Shown here in pieces: positions 40,676 to 49,775 of a DNA stretch of 64,000 nucleotides. The notes beneath the pieces were generated by a model. It saw nothing but the letters and a program-made list of their open reading frames with translations. It had not been told where the DNA came from and did not search any database. The stretch comes from Streptosporangium violaceochromogenes (lineage in GTDB: Bacteria; Actinomycetota; Actinomycetes; Streptosporangiales; Streptosporangiaceae). A program made the translations under genes and the position numbers. Each line of letters opens with the position of its first letter. Position 1 is the stretch's first letter. The stretch spans positions 1 to 64,000 of the forward strand of contig NZ_BNBB01000003.1 in assembly GCF_014654615.1 (NCBI RefSeq), given 5' to 3'.

Positions 40676-42129
40676 ACGGTCCCCTCAAGCGCGCGGCCCT
40701 GGCCTGTCTGCTCATGTTCGGCCTGCTCATGATCAATGTGAACTACCTGCAGGCCGTACGGGCGGAGGACCTCCGCGCGGACTCACGCAACACCCGCAAC
40801 TTCTACGCCCGCTACGAGATCGAACGGGGCCGCATCACCGCGGGCGACAAGGTGCTGGCCGAGTCCGTGGACACCGGCGACAACAAGTTCCGGTTCCAGC
40901 GGCGCTACCCCCAGGGCAAGATCTACGCGCCCGTCACCGGGTTCTTCGCGCCCGAGAGCGAGCGCGGCATGGAGGAGGCCGAGAACCGCCTTCTCAACGG
41001 CACCAGCGCCGACCTGCTGATCCGCCGCAGCATCGACCTGTTCACCGCCAAGCGCTCCAAGGGCGCCAACGTCGACCTGACGATCGACCCCAAGGCGCAG
41101 GAGGCCGCCTATCGGGCGCTGGGCGCCAGCGGCAAGAAGGGCGCGCTGGTCGCCATCGAGCCGAAGACCGGGGCGATCCTCGCGATGGTCTCGATCCCCA
41201 GCTACGACCCCAACCTGCTCTCCAAGCCGAACAAGCAGGAGGTCAACAAGGCGTACAACAAGATCGACAAGGATGACGACAAGCCGCTGGTCAACCGGGC
41301 GATCAGGCGCACCTACCCCCCGGGGTCGACCTTCAAGGTCGTCACCATGGCGGCCTACCTGGAGAGCGACGACACCCTCGGCCCGCAGAGCGAGGTGGAC
41401 GCCCCGCAGGTGCTCGACCTTCCCAACACCAGTGCCGACCTGCCCAACTACGGCGGCGCGGCGTGCGGCTCCGGCCGTGTGACGCTGTCCTTCGCGCTGG
41501 AGCGCTCGTGCAACACGCCGTTCGGCAAGATCGCCATGCAGCTGGGTTACGACGCCCTGCACGACCAGGCCGAGAAGTTCGGCATCGGCGGTGACGAGCT
41601 GGAGATCCCGCTGACGGTCTCCGGCAGCGACTTCGGCCCCCGGGAGGACGCCGCCGCGCTCGCGCAGGCGTCGATCGGCCAGCGCAGCAACCAGATGACG
41701 CCGCTGCAGATGGCCATGATCGCAGCGGGCATCGCCAACAACGGCGTGGTCATGAAGCCGTACCTGGTGAACAAGATCGCGGACGCGGAGGGCGGCGAGA
41801 TCGACGGCGCCGACCCCACCGAGCTCTCCACCGCGATGAGCGAGGACAGCGCCCGCAAGCTCCAGGAGATGATGGTCAACGTCGTCGCCAACGGCACCGC
41901 GCAGGCCGCGCAGATCCCCGGGGTCTCCGTCGCCGGCAAGACCGGCACCGCCGAGACCGCCAGGGGGCAGGCCCCGCACGCCTGGTTCATCTCCTTCGCG
42001 CCCGCCGACGACCCCAAGATCGCCCTCGCGCTCATCGTCGAGTCGGGCAGCGCCGGGGACGACGCCTCCGGCGGCCACACCGCCGCCCCCATCGCCAAGA
42101 GCGTGATGGAAGCGGTGCTCAATAAATGA
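40672..42129 (+). CDS. pbpA: PbpA: class B penicillin-binding protein (transpeptidase)
   Basis: The 485-residue protein has an N-terminal membrane anchor (ALACLLMFGLLMINVNYLQAV), a dimerisation region and a transpeptidase domain with all three motifs: SxxK as STFK near residue 218, SxN as SCN near 278 and KTG near 422 (VAGKTGTAET). It cross-links peptidoglycan in partnership with the preceding SEDS protein and is a phosphorylation target of PknB in mycobacteria. It is coupled to pknA by overlap. Confidence 0.96.
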   Translation: MNGPLKRAALACLLMFGLLMINVNYLQAVRAEDLRADSRNTRNFYARYEIERGRITAGDKVLAESVDTGDNKFRFQRRYPQGKIYAPVTGFFAPESERGMEEAENRLLNGTSADLLIRRSIDLFTAKRSKGANVDLTIDPKAQEAAYRALGASGKKGALVAIEPKTGAILAMVSIPSYDPNLLSKPNKQEVNKAYNKIDKDDDKPLVNRAIRRTYPPGSTFKVVTMAAYLESDDTLGPQSEVDAPQVLDLPNTSADLPNYGGAACGSGRVTLSFALERSCNTPFGKIAMQLGYDALHDQAEKFGIGGDELEIPLTVSGSDFGPREDAAALAQASIGQRSNQMTPLQMAMIAAGIANNGVVMKPYLVNKIADAEGGEIDGADPTELSTAMSEDSARKLQEMMVNVVANGTAQAAQIPGVSVAGKTGTAETARGQAPHAWFISFAPADDPKIALALIVESGSAGDDASGGHTAAPIAKSVMEAVLNK

Positions 42130-43553
42130 CCGGGCTGCTCGGAGGCCGATACCGTCCCCTGGGACGTATCGCGACGGGCGGTATGGGCGAGGTCTGGCGG
42201 GCCGCGGACGAACTGCTCGGCCGCGAGGTGGCGGTCAAGCTGCTGCGCCGTCACGTGGCGGCCGACCCGGCCTTCCGCGACCGGTTCCGCATGGAGGCCA
42301 GGCTCGCGGCAAGACTGGCCGACCCCCACATCGCCCAGGTCTTCGACTACGGCGAGGCCGACGGCGTCGCCTACCTCGTGATGGAGCTGGTTCCCGGCCA
42401 GTCGCTGGCGCGCATCCTCGCCCGTGACGGCGCGCTGGCCCCGGAGGTGACCCTCGACGTGGTCGAGCAGACCGCCAAGGGGCTGCTGGCCGCGCACAAC
42501 GCCGGGATCATCCACCGCGACATCAAGCCCGGCAACCTGCTCGTCACCGAGACCGGCACGATCAAGATCACAGACTTCGGCATCGCCAGGGCACTGGAGG
42601 CCGCCCCGGTGACCCAGACGGGCACCCTGCTCGGCACCGCCCAGTACCTCAGCCCCGAGCAGGCGTCGGGCGCGCCGCTGACCTACGCGACCGACCTCTA
42701 CTCCCTGGGCGTGGTGGCCTACGAATGCCTGGCCGGGCACCCTCCGTTCAGGGCCGACAACCAGGTCGCCATCGCGCTCATGCACATCAACGACGGCCCG
42801 CCGCCGCTGCCCGGGAGTGTGCCGCCGCCGGTGCGCGAGCTGGTCATGGCGTGCCTGGCCAAGGACCCCGAGCGTCGTCCGGGCGGCGCCGGCGCGCTGT
42901 CGGACCGGGCGCGCGCGCTGCGCGGCTCCCCGGCCGTCCCCGAGGCCGCCGACCTGGCCACGCTCACCGACCCCGCGGGGTGGCGGGCGGAGCCCGCGGG
43001 CTCCTGGCCCGAGGAGATCGCGCCTGTCCTGAGCGCGCCCGGCGAGCCGGGCCGGGAAGCCGCGCTTCCGGTGACCCCGGTGGCGCCCGCGACGCCGGCG
43101 GACGTCACCCGGCCCACCCCGCGCCGCCGGGGGCTGAGCCGTAAGGCGGTGGCCGTCGCCGCCGTCACCGCGTGCGCCGCCGCCTTGGGGCTGGGCACCC
43201 TGATCGCCCGGAACCTGGCGGACCACGGGGGAGAGACCGGCCGGGAGAAGGCGGTCGTCCCGGTGAGCTCGCCCCGCACGAAACCCACGATCACACCGAG
43301 CCGGACCAGACAGGCCACGACCAGGCCTCCGGTCCCACCGACGAAGACGTTCCGCCCTCCCCCCACGCCGTCGGCTACGGTAAGCACATCGGCCACGCCC
43401 AGCGTCGAGCCGACGACGTCGCCATCGCCCAGCCCCAGCCCCAGTCCGTCCACCCCGACCCCGACGCCCACCACCCCGCCGGCGACACCAAGCCTCACAC
43501 CAAGCACCACTCCCACTTCCGGCACCACAGAGCAGCCGAACGGAGAGACGTGA
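42126..43553 (+). CDS. pknA: PknA-like membrane Ser/Thr protein kinase
   Basis: The 475-residue protein has a Hanks-type kinase domain (~1-270): glycine loop IATGGMGEVWRA, lysine VAVKLL, catalytic loop IIHRDIKPGNLL, DFG in ITDFGIAR and activation end GTAQYLSPEQ. A transmembrane helix lies near 340 (AVAVAAVTACAAALGLGTLIA). The extracellular tail is a Pro/Thr/Ser-rich stalk with no folded domain. It controls growth and division proteins together with PknB. Confidence 0.95.
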   Translation: MTGLLGGRYRPLGRIATGGMGEVWRAADELLGREVAVKLLRRHVAADPAFRDRFRMEARLAARLADPHIAQVFDYGEADGVAYLVMELVPGQSLARILARDGALAPEVTLDVVEQTAKGLLAAHNAGIIHRDIKPGNLLVTETGTIKITDFGIARALEAAPVTQTGTLLGTAQYLSPEQASGAPLTYATDLYSLGVVAYECLAGHPPFRADNQVAIALMHINDGPPPLPGSVPPPVRELVMACLAKDPERRPGGAGALSDRARALRGSPAVPEAADLATLTDPAGWRAEPAGSWPEEIAPVLSAPGEPGREAALPVTPVAPATPADVTRPTPRRRGLSRKAVAVAAVTACAAALGLGTLIARNLADHGGETGREKAVVPVSSPRTKPTITPSRTRQATTRPPVPPTKTFRPPPTPSATVSTSATPSVEPTTSPSPSPSPSPSTPTPTPTTPPATPSLTPSTTPTSGTTEQPNGET

Positions 43554-43626
43554 TGCGGCGACGGGTCAATGATGGACACCGGTGGACCAAGAGCTCACCG
43601 GCACCCAAGATGAACGGTAAGGGACA

Positions 43627-45489
43627 GTGCAGGAAATGACTCAGCCCCGACGCCTCGGCGATCGCTACGAGCTTGACGGCGTCGTCGGGCGTGGCGGCAT
43701 GGCCGAGGTATATCGCGCCCGAGACATCCGGCTGGATCGGATCGTCGCCATCAAGACCCTCCGCGCGGACCTGGCGAGAGACCACATCTTCCAGGCCCGC
43801 TTCCGCAGGGAGGCGCAATCCGCCGCGTCGCTGAACCACCCGTCCATCGTCGCCGTCTACGACACGGGCGAGGACGTGACGGACGGCGCGCCGGTGCCGT
43901 ACATCGTGATGGAGTACGTCGACGGCCGCACGCTGCGCGACCTTCTGCGCGCCGACCACCGGCTGATGCCCGAGCGCGCGGCCGAGCTGGTCGACGGGAT
44001 CCTGCGGGCACTGGACTACAGCCACCGCGGCGGCATCGTCCACCGGGACATCAAGCCGGCGAACATCATGATCACCCGCAACGGCGACGTGAAGGTGATG
44101 GACTTCGGCATCGCCCGCGCGATGGCCGACTCCGCCGCGACCATGACACAGACCGCGCAGGTCATCGGCACCGCCCAGTACCTCTCGCCGGAGCAGGCCA
44201 GGGGCGAGCGGGTGGACGCCCGCAGCGACATCTACTCCACCGGCTGCGTGCTGTACGAGCTGCTGACCGGGCAGCCGCCGTTCACCGGCGACTCCCCCGT
44301 CGCGATCGCCTACCAGCACGTGCGCGAGGACCCGATCCCGCCGTCGCAGATCGACCCCGAGATCCCCAAGTGGGCCGACGCCATCGTCCTGAAGTCGATG
44401 GCCAAGGACCCCGCGCAGCGCTACCAGAACGCCGGGGAGATGCGCGCCGACATCCAGCGGGCGATGTCGGGTATGCCGATGGACGCCCAGACGATGGCGC
44501 TGGCCAACAACTACGGCGCGGCCACCCGCACCATGCAGCAGTCCTCCGCGCCCGGCGGCCCGGCCACCCAGCGCACCACCGCCGTCCCCGCCTACGAGTA
44601 CGGCCCGCACGACGGCGGGCGTGGCGAGCGCGGCCGGCGCCGGCAGCGAAACGACAACAACACGGTCAAGACCGCGGCGTGGATTCTGGTCCCGCTGCTG
44701 ATCATCGGCGCCTTCATCGGCGTGGGCTACCTGTTCCTGAGCTCGGGCGACGACCCCTCGGCCGGGAACATGGTGAAGATCCCGTCGCTGTCCACGCAGA
44801 CCGTCGACGCGGCGACCAGGACGCTGGAGGTGGACCTCAAACTGAAGGTCAAGATCGTCGAGGAGTTCGACGACAAGCTGCCGAAGAACACGGTGATCGA
44901 CACCGACCCTCCGGCCGGCACGGAGGTCGCCCAGGGCAGCGAGGTCACCCTCAAGGTCTCCAAGGGCAAGGAGAAGATCGAGGTGCCCAACGTCCTCAAC
45001 ATGACCGTGGAGGAGGCGACCGCCGCGCTTGAGGAGCTGAAGTTCAACGTCAGCGTGCAGACCAAGGAGTCCAGCCAGCCGCAGGGCAAGGTGTTCGAGA
45101 CCGACCCGCCCGCCGGGAAGAAGGTGGCGAAGGAGAGCACGGTCCGGATCTTCGTGCCCAAGGAGGCCGTGGAGGTGCCGAGCGTGGTCAGCTACACGCT
45201 GGAGGACGCCGTCAGGACCCTTCGCAGGGCCGGCTTCAAGGCCAGGGTCGTCGAGCAGGAGAGCGACATGCCGCAGGGCACCGTCATCAGCCAGACACCC
45301 CCGGCCGGTACCCGGCTCCAGCCGAACACCACGGTCACGCTGGTCGTCTCCAAGGGACGCTCCCAGCCGACCGAGCAGCCGTACCCGACCGAGCAGCCGA
45401 CGGAGACCCAGGAGCCCCAGCCGGAGCCGACGGAGACCGACGAGGGCCCGATCGTCGACACGCCGCCCGGCGACGGCAACCTGGGCTGA
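43627..45489 (+). CDS. pknB: PknB: PASTA-domain Ser/Thr protein kinase
   Basis: The 620-residue protein has a kinase domain (~1-275; VVGRGGMAEVYRARD, IVHRDIKPANIM, MDFGIARAM), a juxtamembrane linker with threonines, a transmembrane helix near 350-371 and three PASTA repeats (MVKIPSLSTQTVDAATRTL; IEVPNVLNMTVEEATAAL; VEVPSVVSYTLEDAVRTL), ending in a disordered acidic tail. PASTA domains bind muropeptides/lipid II, so the kinase reports cell-wall state. Mycobacterial PknB has four PASTA repeats, so this is one fewer. It starts at GTG 43627 or ATG 43636. Confidence 0.96.
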   Translation: MQEMTQPRRLGDRYELDGVVGRGGMAEVYRARDIRLDRIVAIKTLRADLARDHIFQARFRREAQSAASLNHPSIVAVYDTGEDVTDGAPVPYIVMEYVDGRTLRDLLRADHRLMPERAAELVDGILRALDYSHRGGIVHRDIKPANIMITRNGDVKVMDFGIARAMADSAATMTQTAQVIGTAQYLSPEQARGERVDARSDIYSTGCVLYELLTGQPPFTGDSPVAIAYQHVREDPIPPSQIDPEIPKWADAIVLKSMAKDPAQRYQNAGEMRADIQRAMSGMPMDAQTMALANNYGAATRTMQQSSAPGGPATQRTTAVPAYEYGPHDGGRGERGRRRQRNDNNTVKTAAWILVPLLIIGAFIGVGYLFLSSGDDPSAGNMVKIPSLSTQTVDAATRTLEVDLKLKVKIVEEFDDKLPKNTVIDTDPPAGTEVAQGSEVTLKVSKGKEKIEVPNVLNMTVEEATAALEELKFNVSVQTKESSQPQGKVFETDPPAGKKVAKESTVRIFVPKEAVEVPSVVSYTLEDAVRTLRRAGFKARVVEQESDMPQGTVISQTPPAGTRLQPNTTVTLVVSKGRSQPTEQPYPTEQPTETQEPQPEPTETDEGPIVDTPPGDGNLG

Positions 45490-45574
45490 AGGCTCCGCCT
45501 TTCGGCGAGGACCGCCGGGAATCGCGGTCGAGGGTGAGGCGGGCGGTGCGCTCCCGCTGGAGACCGGCACGACA

Positions 45575-45615
45575 AGAGCCCTTCCGTCACTCGGGGGCGA
45601 TGGCGGAAGGGCTCT
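45575..45615. terminator. Bidirectional terminator hairpin between pknB and pabA
   Basis: Perfect 12-bp arms AGAGCCCTTCCG / CGGAAGGGCTCT with a 17-base loop lie between two convergent genes, 86 bases past pknB and 33 before the pabA stop. Confidence 0.8.
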
Positions 45616-45647
45616 CGCCGGATTAGTCGTCGGCGGCGCCCCGCGCG

Positions 45648-46220
45648 TTACACGATTCCCGCGAGCCAGTTTCCCAGCAGCGCGCGGCCGTACTCGGAGA
45701 TCACCGACTCGGGGTGGAACTGCACGCCCTCCACGGGCGCGCTCCGGTGCCGCAGCCCCATGATCACACCGTCGTCGCCGGTCGCGGTGATCTCAAGGAC
45801 CTCCGGCACCGTCTCGGGCAGGACGGCCAGCGAGTGGTAACGGGTCATGGTCACCGGCGAGGGCACACCGGCGAAGACGCCGCGCCCGTCGTGCGTGATC
45901 GGGCTGGTACGGCCGTGCATCGGCTCCGGCGCCCTGGCCACCTTCGCGCCGTGGACGACCGCGATGGCCTGGTGACCGAGGCAGACGCCCAGCAGCGGCA
46001 GGTTCCGGGCCTCGCAGTAGCCGACGAGCGGAAGGCTCACCCCGGCGTCCTCGGGGGCGCCGGGCCCGGGGCTGATCAGGACCCCGTCGAAACCGGCCGC
46101 GTCCTCGACCGCGACGTGGTCGCGCGGGCGGACGTCGCAGGCGGCGCCGAGTCCCCGGAGGTACTGGACGATGGTGTGAACGAAGCTGTCGTGGTTGTCC
46201 ACGACGAGGACGCGGGTCAT
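45648..46220 (-). CDS. pabA: Aminodeoxychorismate/anthranilate synthase glutamine amidotransferase subunit
   Basis: The 190-residue class I glutamine amidotransferase has oxyanion segment LISPGPGAPEDAG, nucleophile Cys in GVCLGHQAIA and the His-Glu pair in VEGVQFHPESV. It supplies ammonia to a PabB or TrpE partner for folate or tryptophan synthesis; no partner gene is nearby, so PabA and TrpG cannot be separated (it may serve both). ATG 46220 begins MTRVLVVDNHDSFV. The same neighbour order pknB-pabA-crgA is known in actinobacteria. Confidence 0.93.
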   Translation of the reverse strand: MTRVLVVDNHDSFVHTIVQYLRGLGAACDVRPRDHVAVEDAAGFDGVLISPGPGAPEDAGVSLPLVGYCEARNLPLLGVCLGHQAIAVVHGAKVARAPEPMHGRTSPITHDGRGVFAGVPSPVTMTRYHSLAVLPETVPEVLEITATGDDGVIMGLRHRSAPVEGVQFHPESVISEYGRALLGNWLAGIV

Positions 46221-46589
46221 CGGCCCGCACCGGCCCGTGTCGGCGCGGCCGGGAGGGCGCGGGGCTGTGGCACGGCTCTCACGCGCCCAGGTTAGCCCAC
46301 GCCGAGACGCGGGCCGGTGGCGCCGATCAGCGGGAACCTCCCGGAGAGGCGGGCCCGGCGACACCCCGGTGAGACAGGCCCGGTGGCCCCCGGTGGCGCG
46401 GACCGCCGCCCCGCCGCGACGGGGATCGCGGCATTGATGGAAGGTTTGCCCGGTGATAGACGCCTATGGGATCGCCATGTCCCGGCTGCGCCGACTATTC
46501 TTACTCGGGTCTTCGCTCACCGGCGATTACGCTAGTTGACATGGCCTGCGCACGATCCGGATCGCGCAGGGTTGACGCAGGAGAGCCCC
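46221..46589 (+). promoter_or_regulatory. pabA-crgA divergent region with near-palindrome in the crgA leader
   Basis: The 369-bp non-coding gap contains, just before crgA, a 26-bp imperfect palindrome CCTGCGCACGATCC-GGATCGCGCAGG (46545-46570), only ~10 bases ahead of the ribosome site CAGGAGAG. It can form a stem in crgA mRNA. TTGAC at 46535 could be a -35 element but no matching -10 is clear. Confidence 0.4.
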
Positions 46590-46835
46590 GTGCCCAAGTC
46601 CAAGACCCGTAAGAAGGCGGTTTACACCCCACCGCAGACGTCCCAGCAGGTCAAGCTGAGCCCGCGCTGGCTGGCGCCGCTCATGGTGACCTGCTGGATC
46701 ATCGGAATCCTGTGGATCGCCGTCTACTACATCGCCCCGACCATGCCCGGTATCGCCTACCTGCACAACTGGAACCTCTTGATCGGGTTCGTCTTCATCA
46801 TTTTTGGAGTGGTGCTCTCCACCCGCTGGCGCTAG
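46590..46835 (+). CDS. crgA: CrgA cell-division regulator
   Basis: The 81-residue protein (GTG start after CAGGAGAG) has a basic cytoplasmic N-terminus MPKSKTRKKAVYTPP and two transmembrane helices (WLAPLMVTCWIIGILWIAVYYIA and LLIGFVFIIFGVVLSTRW) joined by the short loop PTMPGIAYLHNW. CrgA recruits or inhibits FtsZ-ring/septal components in actinomycetes. The size and both helices match the family exactly. Confidence 0.96.
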   Translation: MPKSKTRKKAVYTPPQTSQQVKLSPRWLAPLMVTCWIIGILWIAVYYIAPTMPGIAYLHNWNLLIGFVFIIFGVVLSTRWR

Positions 46836-46851
46836 CTTTTCCACAGCGTTT

Positions 46852-46884
46852 ATCCACACCCTGGGGAAGCGTCAGGGTGTGGAT
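46852..46884. terminator. Bidirectional terminator between crgA and rhomboid genes
   Basis: Perfect 12-bp arms ATCCACACCCTG / CAGGGTGTGGAT with a 9-base loop lie between convergent stops. The 5' arm overlaps a DnaA-box-like 9-mer TTATCCACA (46850-46858). Confidence 0.75.
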
Positions 46885-47756
46885 CAGCCCCAGACCCCGA
46901 AACGGGCCTGGTAGGCGAACGGCGGCAGCAGGGCCACCAGCGCGAAGAGCACCACGAGCAGCGCCAGGCAGCCTCCCCACTGCGCCACGCCGCGGTTCTT
47001 CGCCGGGGCGTAGGCGAAGATCCCGCCCACCACGGCACCGGTGATCAGGCCGCCGAGGTGCCCCTGCCAGCTGATGTTGGGGATCAGGAAGGTGAGCGCC
47101 GCGTTGACGCCGATCAGCCAGAGCACCCCGCGGGCGTCGTATCCCAGCTTCCTGGCGACCACGAACAGCGCGCCGAACATGCCGTAGATCGCCCCCGAGG
47201 CCCCCACGGCGGCGAGGCCGAACAGATAGATGGCGACGGACCCTCCGAGCGCGGAGAGCAGATAGAGCGCCAGGAAGCGCAGCGAGCCCAGGCGGCGCTC
47301 CAGTTCGGGCCCGATGACGTACAGCGCCCACATGTTGAAGACGATGTGGGTGATGGAGAGCCCGCCTCCGGGTGCCGCGTGCAGGAAGGCGCCGGTGAGC
47401 AGGCGCCACCACTCGCCGGCGGCGATGGCGCCGGCACCGGTGGCGAAGTAGCCCAGCACCCGGTCGGGGTCGGCGATCTCCGCGAGGTAGGCCAGGACGT
47501 TGACGATCAGCAGCGCCCAGGTGACCCGGGGGGTGGTGACCACCTTGCCTCCGAAGACCGACCGTGCCTGCCGGACCGTCCTGCCGCCCTCCGCGACGCA
47601 CTCGGGGCACTGGAACCCGACCGACGCCTCACGCATGCAGTCGGGGCAGATGGGCCGCTCGCAGCGCTGGCAGCGCACGTAGGTCTCCCGGCCCGGGTGC
47701 CGGTAACACATGGGAGCGGCGGCCGTCTCGGACTCACCGGGTGACTGAGTGGTCAT
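46884..47756 (-). CDS. Rhomboid-family intramembrane serine protease with N-terminal zinc-binding motif
   Basis: The 290-residue protein starts at ATG 47756 (MTTQSPGESET). Residues ~15-60 hold a B-box-like zinc site (CYRHPGRETYVRCQRCERPICPDCMREASVGFQCPEC). Six transmembrane helices follow, with the catalytic Ser in GASGAIYG near 186 and His in WQGHLGG near 231. Such proteases cleave membrane proteins within the bilayer. The zinc-rhomboid architecture is typical of actinobacteria and lies between crgA and ppiA as in related genomes. Confidence 0.95.
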   Translation of the reverse strand: MTTQSPGESETAAAPMCYRHPGRETYVRCQRCERPICPDCMREASVGFQCPECVAEGGRTVRQARSVFGGKVVTTPRVTWALLIVNVLAYLAEIADPDRVLGYFATGAGAIAAGEWWRLLTGAFLHAAPGGGLSITHIVFNMWALYVIGPELERRLGSLRFLALYLLSALGGSVAIYLFGLAAVGASGAIYGMFGALFVVARKLGYDARGVLWLIGVNAALTFLIPNISWQGHLGGLITGAVVGGIFAYAPAKNRGVAQWGGCLALLVVLFALVALLPPFAYQARFGVWG

Positions 47757-47916
47757 GACGTGTGGCTGGCCCCTTCGACCGTGCTGATGTCCACCGACCG
47801 TCAGCCTATTCACGATCCGGGGCGTTCGCGCCCCGGAGACGGCCATAAGCCCAGAATACGGCCGAGGCACGTATTCGGGCGGTGACCTCCGGCCCGGAGG
47901 TCACCGCCCGCAACGA

Positions 47917-48453
47917 TCAGCCCTGGACGCGCTCGATGGTGACCGACTCCAGAACGACGGGGTCGGTGGGACGGTCGCGGGGGTCGGTGTCGGTCTTGGC
48001 GATGGCGTCGACGACGTCCTGACCCTCGACGACCTCACCGAAGATGGTGTGCTTGCCGTTCAGGTGCGGCGTGGGCACCACGGTGACGAAGAACTGCGAG
48101 CCGTTGGTGCCGCGGCCGCCCTGGATGCCGGCGTTGGCCATGGCGAGCAGGTAAGGACGGTTGAAGTACAGCTCGGGGTGGATTTCGTCGTCGAACTTGT
48201 ACCCCGGGCCGCCGATGCCCTGCCCCAGCGGATCGCCACCCTGGATCATGAAGTTGTCGATGACCCGGTGGAAGATCGTGCCGTCGTAGAGCTTGTCGGT
48301 GGTCTTCTTGCCCGTCTCCGGATGCACCCACTCGCGGGCGCCTTCGGCGAGCTCGACGAAGTTGCGCACCGTCTTGGGCGCGTGATCCGGGAAGAGCTGT
48401 ATTTTCACGTCTCCGCGGTTGGTCCGCAGGTTCGCGATCAACTTCTCAGCCAC
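47917..48453 (-). CDS. ppiA: Cyclophilin-type peptidyl-prolyl cis-trans isomerase, cytosolic
   Basis: The 178-residue cyclophilin has the active-site segments FHRVIDNFMIQGGDP, GGRGTNGSQFFVTVVPTPHLNGKHTIFGEV and VDAIAKTDTDPRDRP. No signal peptide is present. It catalyses proline isomerisation in folding proteins. ATG 48453 opens MAEKLIANLRTNRGD. Close to the rhomboid gene on the same strand. Confidence 0.97.
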   Translation of the reverse strand: MAEKLIANLRTNRGDVKIQLFPDHAPKTVRNFVELAEGAREWVHPETGKKTTDKLYDGTIFHRVIDNFMIQGGDPLGQGIGGPGYKFDDEIHPELYFNRPYLLAMANAGIQGGRGTNGSQFFVTVVPTPHLNGKHTIFGEVVEGQDVVDAIAKTDTDPRDRPTDPVVLESVTIERVQG

Positions 48454-48627
48454 GATCGGGCTCCCCCTTCAGGTTGCCGGCCGAAGCCCTGCAACGTTCT
48501 GTTTCACGGTTTTCTCTGGCCGCGGCCGTAGCCGGTCCACCCAGCATCCTCCCACGGGCGGTAATGATTGAGCCGCCTTCGAGCGGGAAGGGGTGGCAAC
48601 GGGGCCCCGACGACTGGGGAGGTTCAC

Positions 48628-49209
48628 GTGCCTCTTGCACTTTTTGGAAAGCGCCACACGATTGTGGTTCCGGACACACGACTGGGTCATATGAAGGCCC
48701 GCATGAGCCGCGCCGCCGATCTCGCCTCCGAGCGAGTCGGCCCGATGGCGCTACAGGCCCGCGACGCGGCGGGTCACGCCCGCGAGACGGCCGGCGACAG
48801 GTTGTTCCACGCCCGCGAGTGGGCGGCTCCGAAGCTGGACGCCGCCGCCCAGTCGGTCGAGGAACAGATCGCCCCGAGGGTCAGCGCGCTGCTGTCACAG
48901 GCGGCCTGCAAGGTTGATCCCAAGCCTCGCGTCACGTCCCGCAGATGGCCCACCCTCCTGCTGTTCACAGGTCTGGCGGTCGGAGCGATCGGCTTCGCGC
49001 TGTATCGCAAGAGCACCGACCAGTGGACCGAGTCCATGAAGGAGAGCGCCTCCGACGCCTCCCGATGGGCGACGGAGAAGGCACGGGCCGGAGCCGAGAA
49101 GGTCTCCGAGGTGACGGGCGACGTCACCTCGAAGGTCGGCGGCAAGGCTCACGAGCAGGGCCAGAAGGCCGAGCACCGGGCGGACGAGACGACCAGAAAG
49201 CCGTCCTGA
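48628..49209 (+). CDS. DUF5324-like membrane-associated protein
   Basis: The 193-residue protein from GTG 48628 (GGGGAGG 6 bases upstream) has an amphipathic Ala-rich front half (MSRAADLASERVGPMALQARDAAGHARETAGDRLF), one transmembrane helix near residue 120 (WPTLLLFTGLAVGAIGFALYR) and a Lys/Glu/Ala-rich helical tail. This pattern matches the actinobacterial DUF5324 family found beside ppiA and crgA. Function is unknown; the helices suggest a coiled-coil membrane scaffold. Confidence 0.78.
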   Translation: MPLALFGKRHTIVVPDTRLGHMKARMSRAADLASERVGPMALQARDAAGHARETAGDRLFHAREWAAPKLDAAAQSVEEQIAPRVSALLSQAACKVDPKPRVTSRRWPTLLLFTGLAVGAIGFALYRKSTDQWTESMKESASDASRWATEKARAGAEKVSEVTGDVTSKVGGKAHEQGQKAEHRADETTRKPS

Positions 49210-49230
49210 GACCGCTTTCGCCCCCATCGA

Positions 49231-49268
49231 AGGCAGGGCCCGCGCCATCTGGCGCGGGCCCTGCCTTT
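49231..49268 (+). terminator. Rho-independent terminator after the DUF5324-like gene
   Basis: Perfect 16-bp arms AGGCAGGGCCCGCGCC / GGCGCGGGCCCTGCCT with loop ATCT are followed by TTG. It is the strongest hairpin in the window and begins 21 bases past the stop. Confidence 0.92.
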
Positions 49269-49322
49269 GTGATCTTTCCGTGCCCCGCGCTCAGCGGCCC
49301 CCTTCGCGCGGGGCACGGGGCG

Positions 49323-49695
49323 TCACCGGGTCGGCCCGCCCTCACCGATCGAAGGCACGTAGGCCGTCACGCGCCGCTCGACCGCGAACCCCGCGCGGGT
49401 GTAGACCTTCAGGGCACCGGTCGTGTTGCCCGCGTCCACGCTCAGACCGGCCCGGTGGTACCCCTGGGCTCGAAACTCGGCGAGGGCGTGGGCGAGCAGC
49501 GCGCTCGCCACCCCCCCGGCCCCGCCAGTCGGCCAGGGTGCCCTCCGCGGGGTCCACCGGGGAACTGCGCAGTTGGTCGGCGAGGTCACCGACGCCGTAG
49601 ATCTCGCCGGTCCGGTCCTCGGCCTCGACCTCGGCCAGCAGTTCCGCCCACGCGCCCAGGTCGTCCATGGTCAGCGGAAGGCCGTCAAACGTCAT
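49323..49695 (-). pseudogene. GNAT acetyltransferase remnant with internal deletion and frameshift
   Basis: The first ~60 codons (from ATG 49695, MTFDGLPLTMDDLGAWAELLAEVEAEDRTGE...) match the start of a two-domain GNAT acetyltransferase. In another frame, the last ~70 codons (VASALLAHALAEFRAQGYHRAGLSVDAGNTTGALKVYTRAGF, the acetyl-CoA fold end) follow directly. The join is at about 49510-49530. The middle ~170-200 residues of a normal ~300-residue enzyme are missing and the two parts are out of frame, so no functional product is expected. Confidence 0.8.
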
Positions 49696-49775
49696 GGCGC
49701 GCAGCGTACGATCTCCTCTTCCCCGGCCGCGACGGATTTTCCGCCGGGCCGCGCGGGGGGCATCCGGCCGGGGCC

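Noticed and set aside
43495..45570. 691-residue minus frame over pknB
   Set aside because: It mirrors pknB exactly and has no family feature.
46850..46858. Perfect DnaA-box 9-mer TTATCCACA
   Set aside because: It is a single copy inside a terminator hairpin with no cluster of boxes around it, so it is not an origin.
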